Assembly: GCA_902465105.1 (NCBI GenBank)
Contig: CABQLM010000057.1
Coordinates: 1-13,012, forward strand
Direction of reading: 5' to 3'
Length of the DNA stretch: 13,012 nucleotides
Source of the DNA: an uncultured Collinsella sp.
GTDB lineage: Bacteria; Actinomycetota; Coriobacteriia; Coriobacteriales; Coriobacteriaceae
The position numbers and the translations under genes are program-made. Below the pieces are notes generated by a model. That model saw only the letters and a list, made by a program, of their open reading frames with translations. It searched no databases and had not been told where the DNA came from. Below are positions 7,744-13,012 of the stretch, in pieces; within the stretch, counting starts at the first letter, position 1, and each line of letters begins with the position of its first letter.

Positions 7744-7795
7744 TTAATTTCATTTTATTCTAGTTAATCTCAATTAAAAACGATTAATTTCATTT
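7744..7795. repeat. Three 12-bp direct repeats, exact 20-bp period, upstream of ATPase 2
   Basis: TTAATTTCATTT occurs at 7744-7755 and 7784-7795, with a two-mismatch copy TTAATCTCAATT at 7764-7775, giving starts exactly 20 bp apart. The array begins 24 bp upstream of the ATPase 2 GTG and sits in the divergent region with the recombinase gene. It is much more AT-rich than its surroundings. The spacing matches the array upstream of ATPase 1, although the repeat sequence differs. Iteron or operator function is inferred. Confidence 0.7.
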
Positions 7796-7862
7796 CAAAG
7801 CATAAGGTTGGCGTCGTGTGTTATCGAAGCGGTGCTTGAATAGCTTACGTTGGAGCTCGAAA

Positions 7863-7879
7863 ATGGGTTCAACCCATTC
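7863..7879. repeat. 8-bp inverted repeat upstream of the recombinase gene
   Basis: AATGGGTT and AACCCATT flank a single C. The palindrome lies about 78 bp before the recombinase start. It could be an operator or a recombination half-site pair for the recombinase. No T run follows, so it is unlikely to be a terminator. Confidence 0.5.
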
Positions 7880-7956
7880 GCGAAATTTGCACGCCCTATT
7901 GTGAGTGGGCTCTCAGATGAGCTGAAGCTGCCATCGTGCGGCTGATAGGGGCAATC

Positions 7957-8592
7957 ATGAAAAACAGAATCTATGGGTATGCTCGAGTTTCGTCAGCAGA
8001 TCAGAACCTGGATCGCCAACTGGATGCGCTGGAGCGGTTTCCGGTCCAAACGAATTTGATCTATGCTGACAAAGCGAGTGGAAAGGACTTCAGGCGTCCT
8101 CAGTACCGGCGTCTTCTTCGTCGTCTGCGCGAAGGGGACGTTCTGGTGATTAAGAGTATCGATCGATTGGGTCGCGACTACCGTGAAGTTCTCGATGAAT
8201 GGCGTCGCCTAACGACGGACAAACACGTTGCCATCGTGGTGCTCGATATGCCATTGCTTGATACACGCGAACAACCCAATGGAATTACGGGGACTTTTAT
8301 TGCCGATCTAGTGCTTCAGGTTTTGAGCTACGTGGCTCAGGTGGAGCGCGAAAACATAAAGCAGCGCCAGGCGGAGGGTATCGCGTCGGCGCGTCTGCGG
8401 GGTGTGAGATTTGGGAGACCGACGCTCGAACGTCCGGATAACTACCGCGATGTCATCAAATCATTCGAAGGAGGTGAGGTTACGAGGCAAGAGGCCGCAA
8501 TGCTTTTGAACGTTAGCGCATCGACGTTTGATCGTTGGAGACGGGCGGACGCGAACGGATATGACCGTTCGCCGTCTGCCCGTCCTCTTTAG
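7957..8592 (+). CDS. Small serine recombinase (resolvase/invertase family)
   Basis: The 211-residue protein is a site-specific DNA recombinase. The catalytic N-terminal domain carries YARVSS with nucleophile Ser12 and Arg10, then ASGKDFRRPQY, the DRLGRDY motif with Arg70 and Arg73, and the long helix VLQVLSYVAQVERENIKQRQ. RGVRFGRP leads into a C-terminal helix-turn-helix (about 175-196). Length and order match Tn3/gamma-delta-type resolvases and DNA invertases. The ATG at 7957 has an AGGGG site; an in-frame GTG at 7936 is less likely. It diverges from ATPase 2. No transposase is next to it and I found no clear res or crossover site, so its substrate is unknown. Candidate sites are the palindrome at 7863-7879 and the direct repeats downstream. 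Confidence 0.93.
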   Translation: MKNRIYGYARVSSADQNLDRQLDALERFPVQTNLIYADKASGKDFRRPQYRRLLRRLREGDVLVIKSIDRLGRDYREVLDEWRRLTTDKHVAIVVLDMPLLDTREQPNGITGTFIADLVLQVLSYVAQVERENIKQRQAEGIASARLRGVRFGRPTLERPDNYRDVIKSFEGGEVTRQEAAMLLNVSASTFDRWRRADANGYDRSPSARPL

Positions 8593-8600
8593 CTAGACAT

Positions 8601-8718
8601 TTTGACGAGGGGAGTTTATTGCACAGGGCCCACTCCTTCCCTCGATGTTTATCCAGTTCACGCCCTTGAATCAAATAGTGCCACCGCGTCGCCAATTCGT
8701 CTGCTATTTGACGAGGGG
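8601..8718 (+). repeat. Pair of 12-bp direct repeats bracketing the recombinase-to-secreted-protein spacer
   Basis: TTTGACGAGGGG occurs at 8601-8612, just after the recombinase stop, and again at 8707-8718, just before the secreted-protein gene. The starts are 106 bp apart. The spacer shows no gene. The second copy runs into a tract of eight G (8715-8722). Possible explanations are a recombinase site pair, a local duplication, or chance. Confidence 0.45.
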
Positions 8719-8746
8719 GGGGTAAACGACTACCAAAGGATATGTA

Positions 8747-9631
8747 ATGAAGAAAAAGTTATTTACGGCAGTTCTGGCTTTTAGCGCGGCGGCGCTAATC
8801 GGCATTTCTCTACCACTCGGAATTACGGGTCGCGGCTGGAGTCCGACATGCGCATTTGCAGCGACTAAGAAAAGTGGAAAGAAGCCAAAGCCAGGTAAGA
8901 AGGATTCAGTAAAAATCGATCAACTAAACTGGAGCGTCTCAGAAGGCGTTGTTGATGGCGTCGAGATGATGACATTTGAATATGACAATAAATCGAGCTT
9001 CGATATTGCTCAGTTCACTATTCAGTTTGAGCCGAAAGGGGAGTTGACTGACGAACAGAAACTTCTGTTTACTGACGTTTTTGATGAGGAAGAGGCTGCG
9101 CACGATTATTCAACGCTGAAAATGACGGCGGATAGCCAGCGAATCGTCGAGAAGCGAGAATCGGTTGATAGCGTTCCGTGCATTACCCATGGTGACTATG
9201 TCGCCAATGCCCAGCAGAATCAATATGACCTGATGGAGCCTTCAGTGGCGACTATTGCCTATCTAGGCGGCGATGGAAAGATATATCTCGAGTACTATAG
9301 TTTCAAGTCGAAAACCTATACGACTTCATCAAAGGGCGGTGTCAAGGCGTATGACTGGCCAACAAAAGCCCTTGCAAAATCCTTGCCGAAGCCTGACTGC
9401 CCTATCGTTTATACGTCGTTAGACGAAAAAGACTGCCTTTCGTTTGTCGCATTTGGCATCGATCGTGATGGGTACGACAAATACATCAAAGCTTGCAAGA
9501 AAAAGGGATACAAGGACATCGAATATTCGTATGACAGCAGTTTTTGCGCAAAGGATAAAAAGGGACGGGAACTGATGATCGGATATAGCGACCGAGATCA
9601 GCGGATGGACGTCAGCGTTTCAGTTGATTAA
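8747..9631 (+). CDS. Secreted protein of unknown function
   Basis: I do not recognise a characterised family. The 294-residue product has a Sec-type signal peptide: basic MKKK, a hydrophobic stretch to about residue 25, and a probable signal peptidase I site after Ala-Phe-Ala (36-38). No convincing lipobox surrounds Cys34. A Lys-rich linker follows (41-53), then a beta-rich segment (about 55-100). The C-terminal 65 residues (FGIDRDGYDKYIKACKKKGY onward) resemble a small repeated-looking domain common in exported proteins of gut Gram-positives, possibly DUF6591; that name is from memory and uncertain. An AAAGGA site lies 6 nt before the ATG. The gene is Lys/Asp-rich and less GC-rich than the flanking housekeeping genes, consistent with accessory status. 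Expected location is the cell surface or outside the cell. Confidence 0.85.
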   Translation: MKKKLFTAVLAFSAAALIGISLPLGITGRGWSPTCAFAATKKSGKKPKPGKKDSVKIDQLNWSVSEGVVDGVEMMTFEYDNKSSFDIAQFTIQFEPKGELTDEQKLLFTDVFDEEEAAHDYSTLKMTADSQRIVEKRESVDSVPCITHGDYVANAQQNQYDLMEPSVATIAYLGGDGKIYLEYYSFKSKTYTTSSKGGVKAYDWPTKALAKSLPKPDCPIVYTSLDEKDCLSFVAFGIDRDGYDKYIKACKKKGYKDIEYSYDSSFCAKDKKGRELMIGYSDRDQRMDVSVSVD

Positions 9632-9678
9632 CGTGGGCATATGATCGAATGATCAACGCGTTATGATGCCTATGTATG

Positions 9679-9718
9679 GATTGGGGTGCCGGCCTATGGT
9701 CTGTGTCCCAATCTTTCT
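9679..9718 (+). terminator. Candidate terminator after the secreted-protein gene
   Basis: GATTGGG (9679-9685) pairs with CCCAATC (9707-9713), followed by TTTCT. The 21-nt loop is long and the T run is weak, so this is tentative. Apart from this and the promoter candidate below, the 248-bp spacer between the two exported-protein genes shows nothing I can name. Confidence 0.35.
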
Positions 9719-9807
9719 AAAGTTACGTGCAGCAGAATAGGTATTAAATTAACGTATGAATGTGTATTTATATTATGTTGGATTTAAGTCCTTCCTTTCT
9801 GAATTGG

Positions 9808-9836
9808 TTGACATCAAAACCCAATATAAATGAATT
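9808..9836 (+). promoter_or_regulatory. Candidate promoter for the DUF4230 gene
   Basis: A consensus TTGACA (9808-9813) is followed after 17 bp by TGAATT (9831-9836), inside an AT-rich stretch about 45 bp before the start codon. The -35 is perfect and the -10 is weak. Confidence 0.4.
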
Positions 9837-9879
9837 GAGTCCGTAATTACCCTGAGGACAACTGGAGGACAAGGGCTAA

Positions 9880-10527
9880 ATGAGCGTTTCCAATCCGTTT
9901 AAAACAATTGGCCAGAAGATAATTGTCGCCCTATTGGCGTTAGGCTTGATTGCGGCTTGCGGCGGCTGCGTGTACCTGTGGTTGACGCGCGATCAGACCG
10001 TTATAAGCGATGATTCGATTCGGGAAGAAATTAAGCCGGTAACGAAGTTGCTTACCTACGAATACGATTTTACTCAGGTTCTATATATTGACGATGCAGG
10101 GAATCCGTTTGGTTTTAACAACCCATTTACTACTAAGCGATATGTAGCGACCATCGATGGCAAGGCGGATATCGGCCTGAACGTAGACGATGAGAACCTG
10201 AAGGTCAAAGTCCATCGTTCGAAAAACAACGAGTCGGTAATAAAATCTGTTAATGTTACGCTTCCGCATTCCGAGATCGTGACGTTGTCAACGGATCCGA
10301 ACTCGCTTAAAAAGTACGTTGAGGACAATGGTTTTCTTAATTGGAATCAGGTCAGTACGGACGATTTAAATAAATTGCTTCAGCAGGCTGATAAGGACCA
10401 GAGGCAAAAGGTTCAAGAAAGTGGCATGCTGGAAAAATCTGATGAACGTGCAGTAAAACTGGTGAAAAAGCAGGTGTCGACGTTCTGTGGTCCAGACGTA
10501 AGGGTCAATGTCGAATTCGAAGATTAA
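9880..10527 (+). CDS. DUF4230-type membrane-anchored protein
   Basis: The 215-residue product has one N-terminal hydrophobic segment (about 14-35), then an extracytoplasmic domain with the DUF4230 pattern. That pattern includes LLTYEYDFTQV, a YVATIDGKADIGLNVDDENLK stretch, a VNVTLPHSEIVTLSTDPNSL stretch and the amphipathic C-terminal helices (about 155-200). Function of this family is unknown. The hydrophobic segment contains IAAC (24-27), which fits a lipobox, so it may be a lipoprotein instead of a TM-anchored protein; hydrophobic residues beyond Cys27 argue for TM anchoring. The ATG follows AAGGG at 4 nt and GGAGG at 11 nt. It has its own promoter candidate and ends before a strong hairpin, so it is probably monocistronic. 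Composition is AT-richer than the flanks. Confidence 0.85.
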   Translation: MSVSNPFKTIGQKIIVALLALGLIAACGGCVYLWLTRDQTVISDDSIREEIKPVTKLLTYEYDFTQVLYIDDAGNPFGFNNPFTTKRYVATIDGKADIGLNVDDENLKVKVHRSKNNESVIKSVNVTLPHSEIVTLSTDPNSLKKYVEDNGFLNWNQVSTDDLNKLLQQADKDQRQKVQESGMLEKSDERAVKLVKKQVSTFCGPDVRVNVEFED

Positions 10528-10563
10528 TATCTACCTTTGAAATCAAATTACTGATTCAGCTGA

Positions 10564-10604
10564 ATGCCCGCTATCGCGATGCCTTACGTTGCGATAGCGG
10601 GCAT
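10564..10604. terminator. Strong hairpin between the convergent DUF4230 and trmL genes
   Basis: A perfect 14-bp stem (10564-10577 with 10591-10604) encloses a 13-nt loop and lies about 37 bp after the DUF4230 stop. The plus strand continues CTCTGATTTCGTTT, a broken T run. Its position between convergent genes fits a terminator, possibly in both directions. Confidence 0.65.
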
Positions 10605-10628
10605 CTCTGATTTCGTTTGAAGGGTGTC

Positions 10629-10677
10629 AATGTGACAATTGTCCGATATGACAACGAGACTGTCCCTTTGTCACATT
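10629..10677. repeat. Palindromic intergenic repeat, copy C
   Basis: Arms AATGTGACA (10629-10637) and TGTCACATT (10669-10677) flank a centre that itself holds TTGTC/GACAA complementary segments. The 3' part (10660-10677) matches the GTCCCTTTGTCRCATT core of copies A and B. The right arm overlaps the last codons and the stop of trmL. Confidence 0.7.
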
Positions 10678-11270
10678 CCCGGAAAGCCTGTTTGGCGCAG
10701 GGCTTCGTAGAGGACGATGGCGGCGCTGTTGGAGAGGTTGAGTGCGCTGATGCGGTAGTCGTCCGGATTGACGAAGTTGCCGCAAATATCCTGCTGAAGG
10801 ATGGCCTCGTGGCTGTTCTCGGTATGCCCCAGCGATTCCTCGCGGGCTTCCCAGGCCTCGGCGTTATCGAGTGAGTCGCAATCGCGCAGCATCGGGATAC
10901 GCTCACAGCGCTCAGGCGCCGCGGCAAGCAGTGGCTCGGGAATCCCTGAGCTCTCGCTGCCAAAGACCAAGTAGTCGCCATTGCGGTAGGTACTCTGCGC
11001 ATAGGTGCGGCGTGCCTTTTTGGTCAGCAGATGCAGGCGCTCGTCGGCGGGGGAGAGGCCGTTGCGGGCAAGGAAATCCTCCCAGCCGGCATAGGTCGTC
11101 ACGTCCAAGTTTTGCCAGTAGCCCAGGCCGGCGCGACGCACCGTCTTGTCATCGAGCGAAAAGCCCAGCGGCTCCACCAGATGCAGGCGGGCGCCGGTAA
11201 CCACGCAGGTGCGGCCGATATTGCCCGTATTGGCCGGAATCTCGGGCGCATACAGCACAATGTTGAACAT
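10671..11270 (-). CDS. trmL: tRNA (cytidine/uridine-2'-O-)methyltransferase TrmL, SPOUT family, with an insertion
   Basis: TrmL 2'-O-methylates the wobble base (position 34) of certain leucine tRNAs using SAM. The 199-residue product opens with the TrmL signature (FNIVLYAPEIPANTGNIGRT), then has RLHLVEPLGF, FGSESSG (103-109), RIPM (124-127) and the SALNLSNS loop (175-182) that forms the SPOUT knot and SAM site. E. coli TrmL has about 157 residues with only about five between RIPM and its SMNLSN loop. Here about 47 acidic, Asn/Glu-rich residues intervene. The ATG at 11270 has an AAGGAG site 5 nt upstream and matches the family start. The stop lies inside repeat copy C, so the C-terminus ends at ...RQTGFPGM, slightly shorter than E. 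coli's. Specificity is inferred from homology. Confidence 0.92.
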   Translation of the reverse strand: MFNIVLYAPEIPANTGNIGRTCVVTGARLHLVEPLGFSLDDKTVRRAGLGYWQNLDVTTYAGWEDFLARNGLSPADERLHLLTKKARRTYAQSTYRNGDYLVFGSESSGIPEPLLAAAPERCERIPMLRDCDSLDNAEAWEAREESLGHTENSHEAILQQDICGNFVNPDDYRISALNLSNSAAIVLYEALRQTGFPGM

Positions 11271-11294
11271 GAATCTCCTTGGCTCAGAACGAAA

Positions 11295-11330
11295 AACCAC
11301 CACGAAGGGACAGGCACCTTCGTGGTGGTT
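11295..11330 (-). terminator. Palindromic repeat copy D, probable cobW-gene terminator
   Basis: A perfect 14-bp stem (11295-11308 with 11317-11330) with an 8-nt loop contains GGGACAGGCACC, a core related to the other GGGACAGTCCC-type copies. On the minus strand it is followed by TTTTTCG and sits about 40 bp after the CobW-like stop, so it looks like a rho-independent terminator for that gene. Confidence 0.65.
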
Positions 11331-11368
11331 GGCGACTACTTTGCGGACAAATGCCCGCTTGGATAAAC

Positions 11369-12499
11369 CTAGGCGCGGTGCCAGTCGGTCAGGCAGGCAT
11401 CGAGGGAGGCGATGAGCGCATCCTTGTCCATGTGACGGCCGATGATGCACAGGCTCGTCATGCGGTCGCCCGTCTCGTCGTCCCAAATCTGCATAATCTC
11501 GGGGTTCTCGTCGATGATCTTCTGCTTCTCGCCCTCGGGCGCCGAGTCGACAAACAGGCCGTTCTCCATCAGACGCATCTGGTGTCCGGCCTGCTCAAAC
11601 ATGTAGCACATGTCCGGATCGCCGGTCTGCCACAGCGGACCCTTGACGCGAATGACCTCGTCGGGCCACTCCTGCTCAACAAAATCGGTGAACTTCTGCA
11701 GGTCAAACGGCTTGCGGCGCGAGTATACAAAGGTCTCGATGTCGTACTCGAGCACCTCGGGGTCGTCGTGCTCCTCGGGATGCTCCATGGCCTCGATCCA
11801 GGCGGCGGAGTTGTAGGCGCGCATAAAGTCGAAGCGATCGGTGTCGAGCAACTCCTCCATGGGGACCTCGCCGTTTTGGGCCTCGACGATCACGGCGTCT
11901 TTCTGCAGGCTGCGCACGATGGCCTTGAGCTCGGCGATCTGCTCGGGGCTCACGGTATCGGTCTTGTTGAGGATGAGCGTGGAGCAGAACTCGATCTGCT
12001 GGATGAGCAGGCTCTCGATGTCATCCTCGTCGATATCCTCTGCCAGCAGGTCGCGGCCGCCGTTGAACTCGTCGTACATGCGAGCGCAATCGACCACGGC
12101 CACGATGTTGTCGAGCGCGAGCTTGGGCTCGCCGCCCACCTTGGCCTCGTCGCAGAAGCTCGAGATGGTGTAGGCGATGGGGATGGGCTCGCAAATGCCC
12201 GAGGCCTCGATGATGATGTAATCAAAGTCGCCCGAATCGGCGATGCCCTGCAGCTGGTTGGCCAGGTCATCCGAAAGCGTGCAGCAGATGCAGCCGTTGG
12301 TGAGCGGGATGAGGTCGTCGGTCTCGGAAAGGCCGCCGTCGGCGATAAGGCTGGCGTCGACGTTGATCTCGCCGATGTCGTTGACGATCACGGCGGCGCG
12401 GATGCCGCCGTCGTTAGCGAGGATGTGGTTGAGCAGCGTGGTCTTGCCGGCACCGAGGTATCCGGTAAGCATGATGATCTTCACGGGTTTGTTGGGCAT
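11369..12499 (-). CDS. CobW/COG0523 (ZNG1/YjiA-type) GTPase, putative metal chaperone
   Basis: These G3E-family GTPases deliver or buffer metals, often zinc. The 376-residue product has Walker A GYLGAGKT (13-20), the metal-binding CxCC motif in NGCICC (Cys70, Cys72, Cys73), EASG (98-101), the base-recognition NKTD (178-181) and a C-terminal CobW_C-like region (about 240-376). A short His/acid stretch (EHPEEHDDPE) joins the domains; there is no long poly-His tail. The ATG at 12499 is chosen over one seven codons upstream because AAAGGAGGG lies just before it. It is downstream of the ArsC-like gene on the same strand with its own promoter candidate. I see no Zur-box palindrome upstream. The metal specificity is unknown. 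Confidence 0.92.
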   Translation of the reverse strand: MPNKPVKIIMLTGYLGAGKTTLLNHILANDGGIRAAVIVNDIGEINVDASLIADGGLSETDDLIPLTNGCICCTLSDDLANQLQGIADSGDFDYIIIEASGICEPIPIAYTISSFCDEAKVGGEPKLALDNIVAVVDCARMYDEFNGGRDLLAEDIDEDDIESLLIQQIEFCSTLILNKTDTVSPEQIAELKAIVRSLQKDAVIVEAQNGEVPMEELLDTDRFDFMRAYNSAAWIEAMEHPEEHDDPEVLEYDIETFVYSRRKPFDLQKFTDFVEQEWPDEVIRVKGPLWQTGDPDMCYMFEQAGHQMRLMENGLFVDSAPEGEKQKIIDENPEIMQIWDDETGDRMTSLCIIGRHMDKDALIASLDACLTDWHRA

Positions 12500-12554
12500 A
12501 TGCCCTCCTTTGTTAGACATGGCTTACAGTTGAATCTTATGCCAAACGCCTGCT

Positions 12555-12584
12555 CTTATACCCACGCGCCGGCAAATAACACAA
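12555..12584 (-). promoter_or_regulatory. Candidate promoter for the CobW-like gene
   Basis: On the minus strand TTGTGT (12579-12584) and TATAAG (12555-12560) are 18 bp apart, about 55 bp before the start codon. It lies in the 86-bp spacer directly after the ArsC-like stop. Sequence match only. Confidence 0.35.
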
Positions 12585-12585
12585 G

Positions 12586-12927
12586 CTACTCCCAGGCTCC
12601 CCATACATCGGGGCAATAACCGACGGTGGCCTTTTTGCCGTTGCGCACGATGGGCTCGGCTAGAACCTGCTGGTTCTCGAGCAGCTTGTCGAAGCGCTGG
12701 CTAGGGGTGAGGTGCTGGATGAGCGCGAGCGTCTCCTCGTCCTTGGCCTTGGGGTTGAGCAGCTTATCGATGCCGCCGACCGCCTGCATGACGCTTGTGA
12801 GCTCGCCCTTGCTCATCTCCTTTTCCTTAAGGTCGATAAACTGCACCTTAATGCGGCGCTCTTTAAAGAAGCGCTGGGCTTTCTTGGTATCGAACGACTT
12901 CTTAGTCCCGAAGATTTGAATATTCAT
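12586..12927 (-). CDS. ArsC/Spx-family thioredoxin-fold protein with Ser in place of the active Cys
   Basis: The 113-residue protein has the ArsC/Spx/YffB layout: MNIQIFGTKKSFDTKKAQRF at the N-terminus, FIDLKEKEMSKGEL, a central GGIDKLLNPKAK and the C-terminal LAEPIVRNGKKATVGY. In relatives the N-terminal motif is of the GxKxCxTxKKA type with a redox-active Cys; here that position is Ser11 (codon TCG). The only Cys left is Cys105 near the C-terminus. Arsenate or disulfide reduction by the normal mechanism is therefore doubtful; a binding or regulatory role is possible. The ATG at 12927 overlaps the TGA of a putative upstream frame (ATGA), and its ribosome binding site (CGGAAC) is weak, which suggests translational coupling. 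Confidence 0.85.
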   Translation of the reverse strand: MNIQIFGTKKSFDTKKAQRFFKERRIKVQFIDLKEKEMSKGELTSVMQAVGGIDKLLNPKAKDEETLALIQHLTPSQRFDKLLENQQVLAEPIVRNGKKATVGYCPDVWGAWE

Positions 12928-13012
12928 ACTATGTTCCGCCGTTCTAGCGAACGGCGGTCACCTTGACGCTGCAAAGCCATCTGATGGGCAATCTGCCTTT
13001 CAATCGTCGGGC
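12924..13012 (-). CDS. Possible C-terminal end of an upstream minus-strand gene (partial)
   Basis: One minus-strand frame stays open from the window edge to a TGA at 12924-12926, ending IERQIAHQMALQRQGDRR then SLERRNIV. It overlaps the next ATG by 4 nt, a common coupling arrangement. A second minus-strand frame is also open to a TAG at about 12945-12947 (ending VKVTAVR), so the reading frame is not certain. Too short to name a product. Confidence 0.4.
   Translation of the reverse strand, partial: PTIERQIAHQMALQRQGDRRSLERRNIV
12936..12957. repeat. 9-bp stem hairpin just upstream of the ArsC-like gene
   Basis: CCGCCGTTC (12936-12944) and GAACGGCGG (12949-12957) pair across a TAGC loop. On the minus-strand transcript it lies 8 nt before the ATG and covers part of the weak ribosome binding site. 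It may limit initiation, or simply be GC-rich codons of an upstream gene. No T run follows. Confidence 0.5.

Noticed and set aside
6619..8592. Complete Tn7- or Tn5053-like transposon (ATPase plus resolvase)
   Set aside because: No DDE transposase, no TniQ-like gene and no terminal inverted repeats were seen, and the ATPase belongs to a different family from TniB.
11279..12619. 446-codon open frame on the plus strand
   Set aside because: It lies antisense to the well-supported CobW-like gene; its Val/Leu/Asp/Gly-rich product and lack of a ribosome binding site fit a mirror frame of GC-rich coding sequence.

Overview
The window looks like chromosome from a high-GC, Gram-positive anaerobe of the Coriobacteriia (Collinsella or a relative). 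That placement is an inference from base composition and gene content (an MscL with a zinc ribbon, a Tet(M)-like GTPase, UvrA2, secreted DUF proteins); no rRNA or marker gene confirms it. Most genes have clear GGAGG-type ribosome binding sites.

Layout. At the left, mscL (minus) ends at a strong hairpin and diverges from a Tet(M)/EF-G-like translational GTPase (plus). Next is a tightly coupled plus-strand pair: an AAA+ ATPase with a putative C-terminal winged helix, and a short UvrA (UvrA2 type, no UvrB-binding domain). A 15-bp perfect inverted repeat separates this pair from a second, homologous ATPase on the minus strand. That ATPase diverges from a small serine recombinase. Two less GC-rich genes for exported proteins follow (a secreted protein and a DUF4230 protein), ending at a strong hairpin. 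The right part is conserved housekeeping sequence on the minus strand: the C-terminal end of an unidentified gene, an ArsC/Spx-like protein with Ser at the usual Cys position, a CobW/COG0523 metal-chaperone GTPase, and a TrmL-type tRNA methyltransferase with an insertion.

How the parts relate. The middle, about 2.8 to 10.7 kb, looks modular. Four copies of a palindromic GTCCCTTTGTC / GGGACAGGCACC-type repeat sit at gene-block borders: before ATPase 1, between the UvrA2 and ATPase 2 genes, before trmL, and between trmL and cobW. Both ATPase genes carry different short direct repeats with exactly 20-bp spacing just upstream of their starts: two copies for ATPase 1 and three for ATPase 2. This parallel is the most intriguing signal here. 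It suggests that each ATPase recognises its own array, for autoregulation or as the assembly site of a DNA-bound complex, with UvrA2 and the recombinase as candidate partners. This is a hypothesis; only the repeats, the paralogy and the gene order are read directly.
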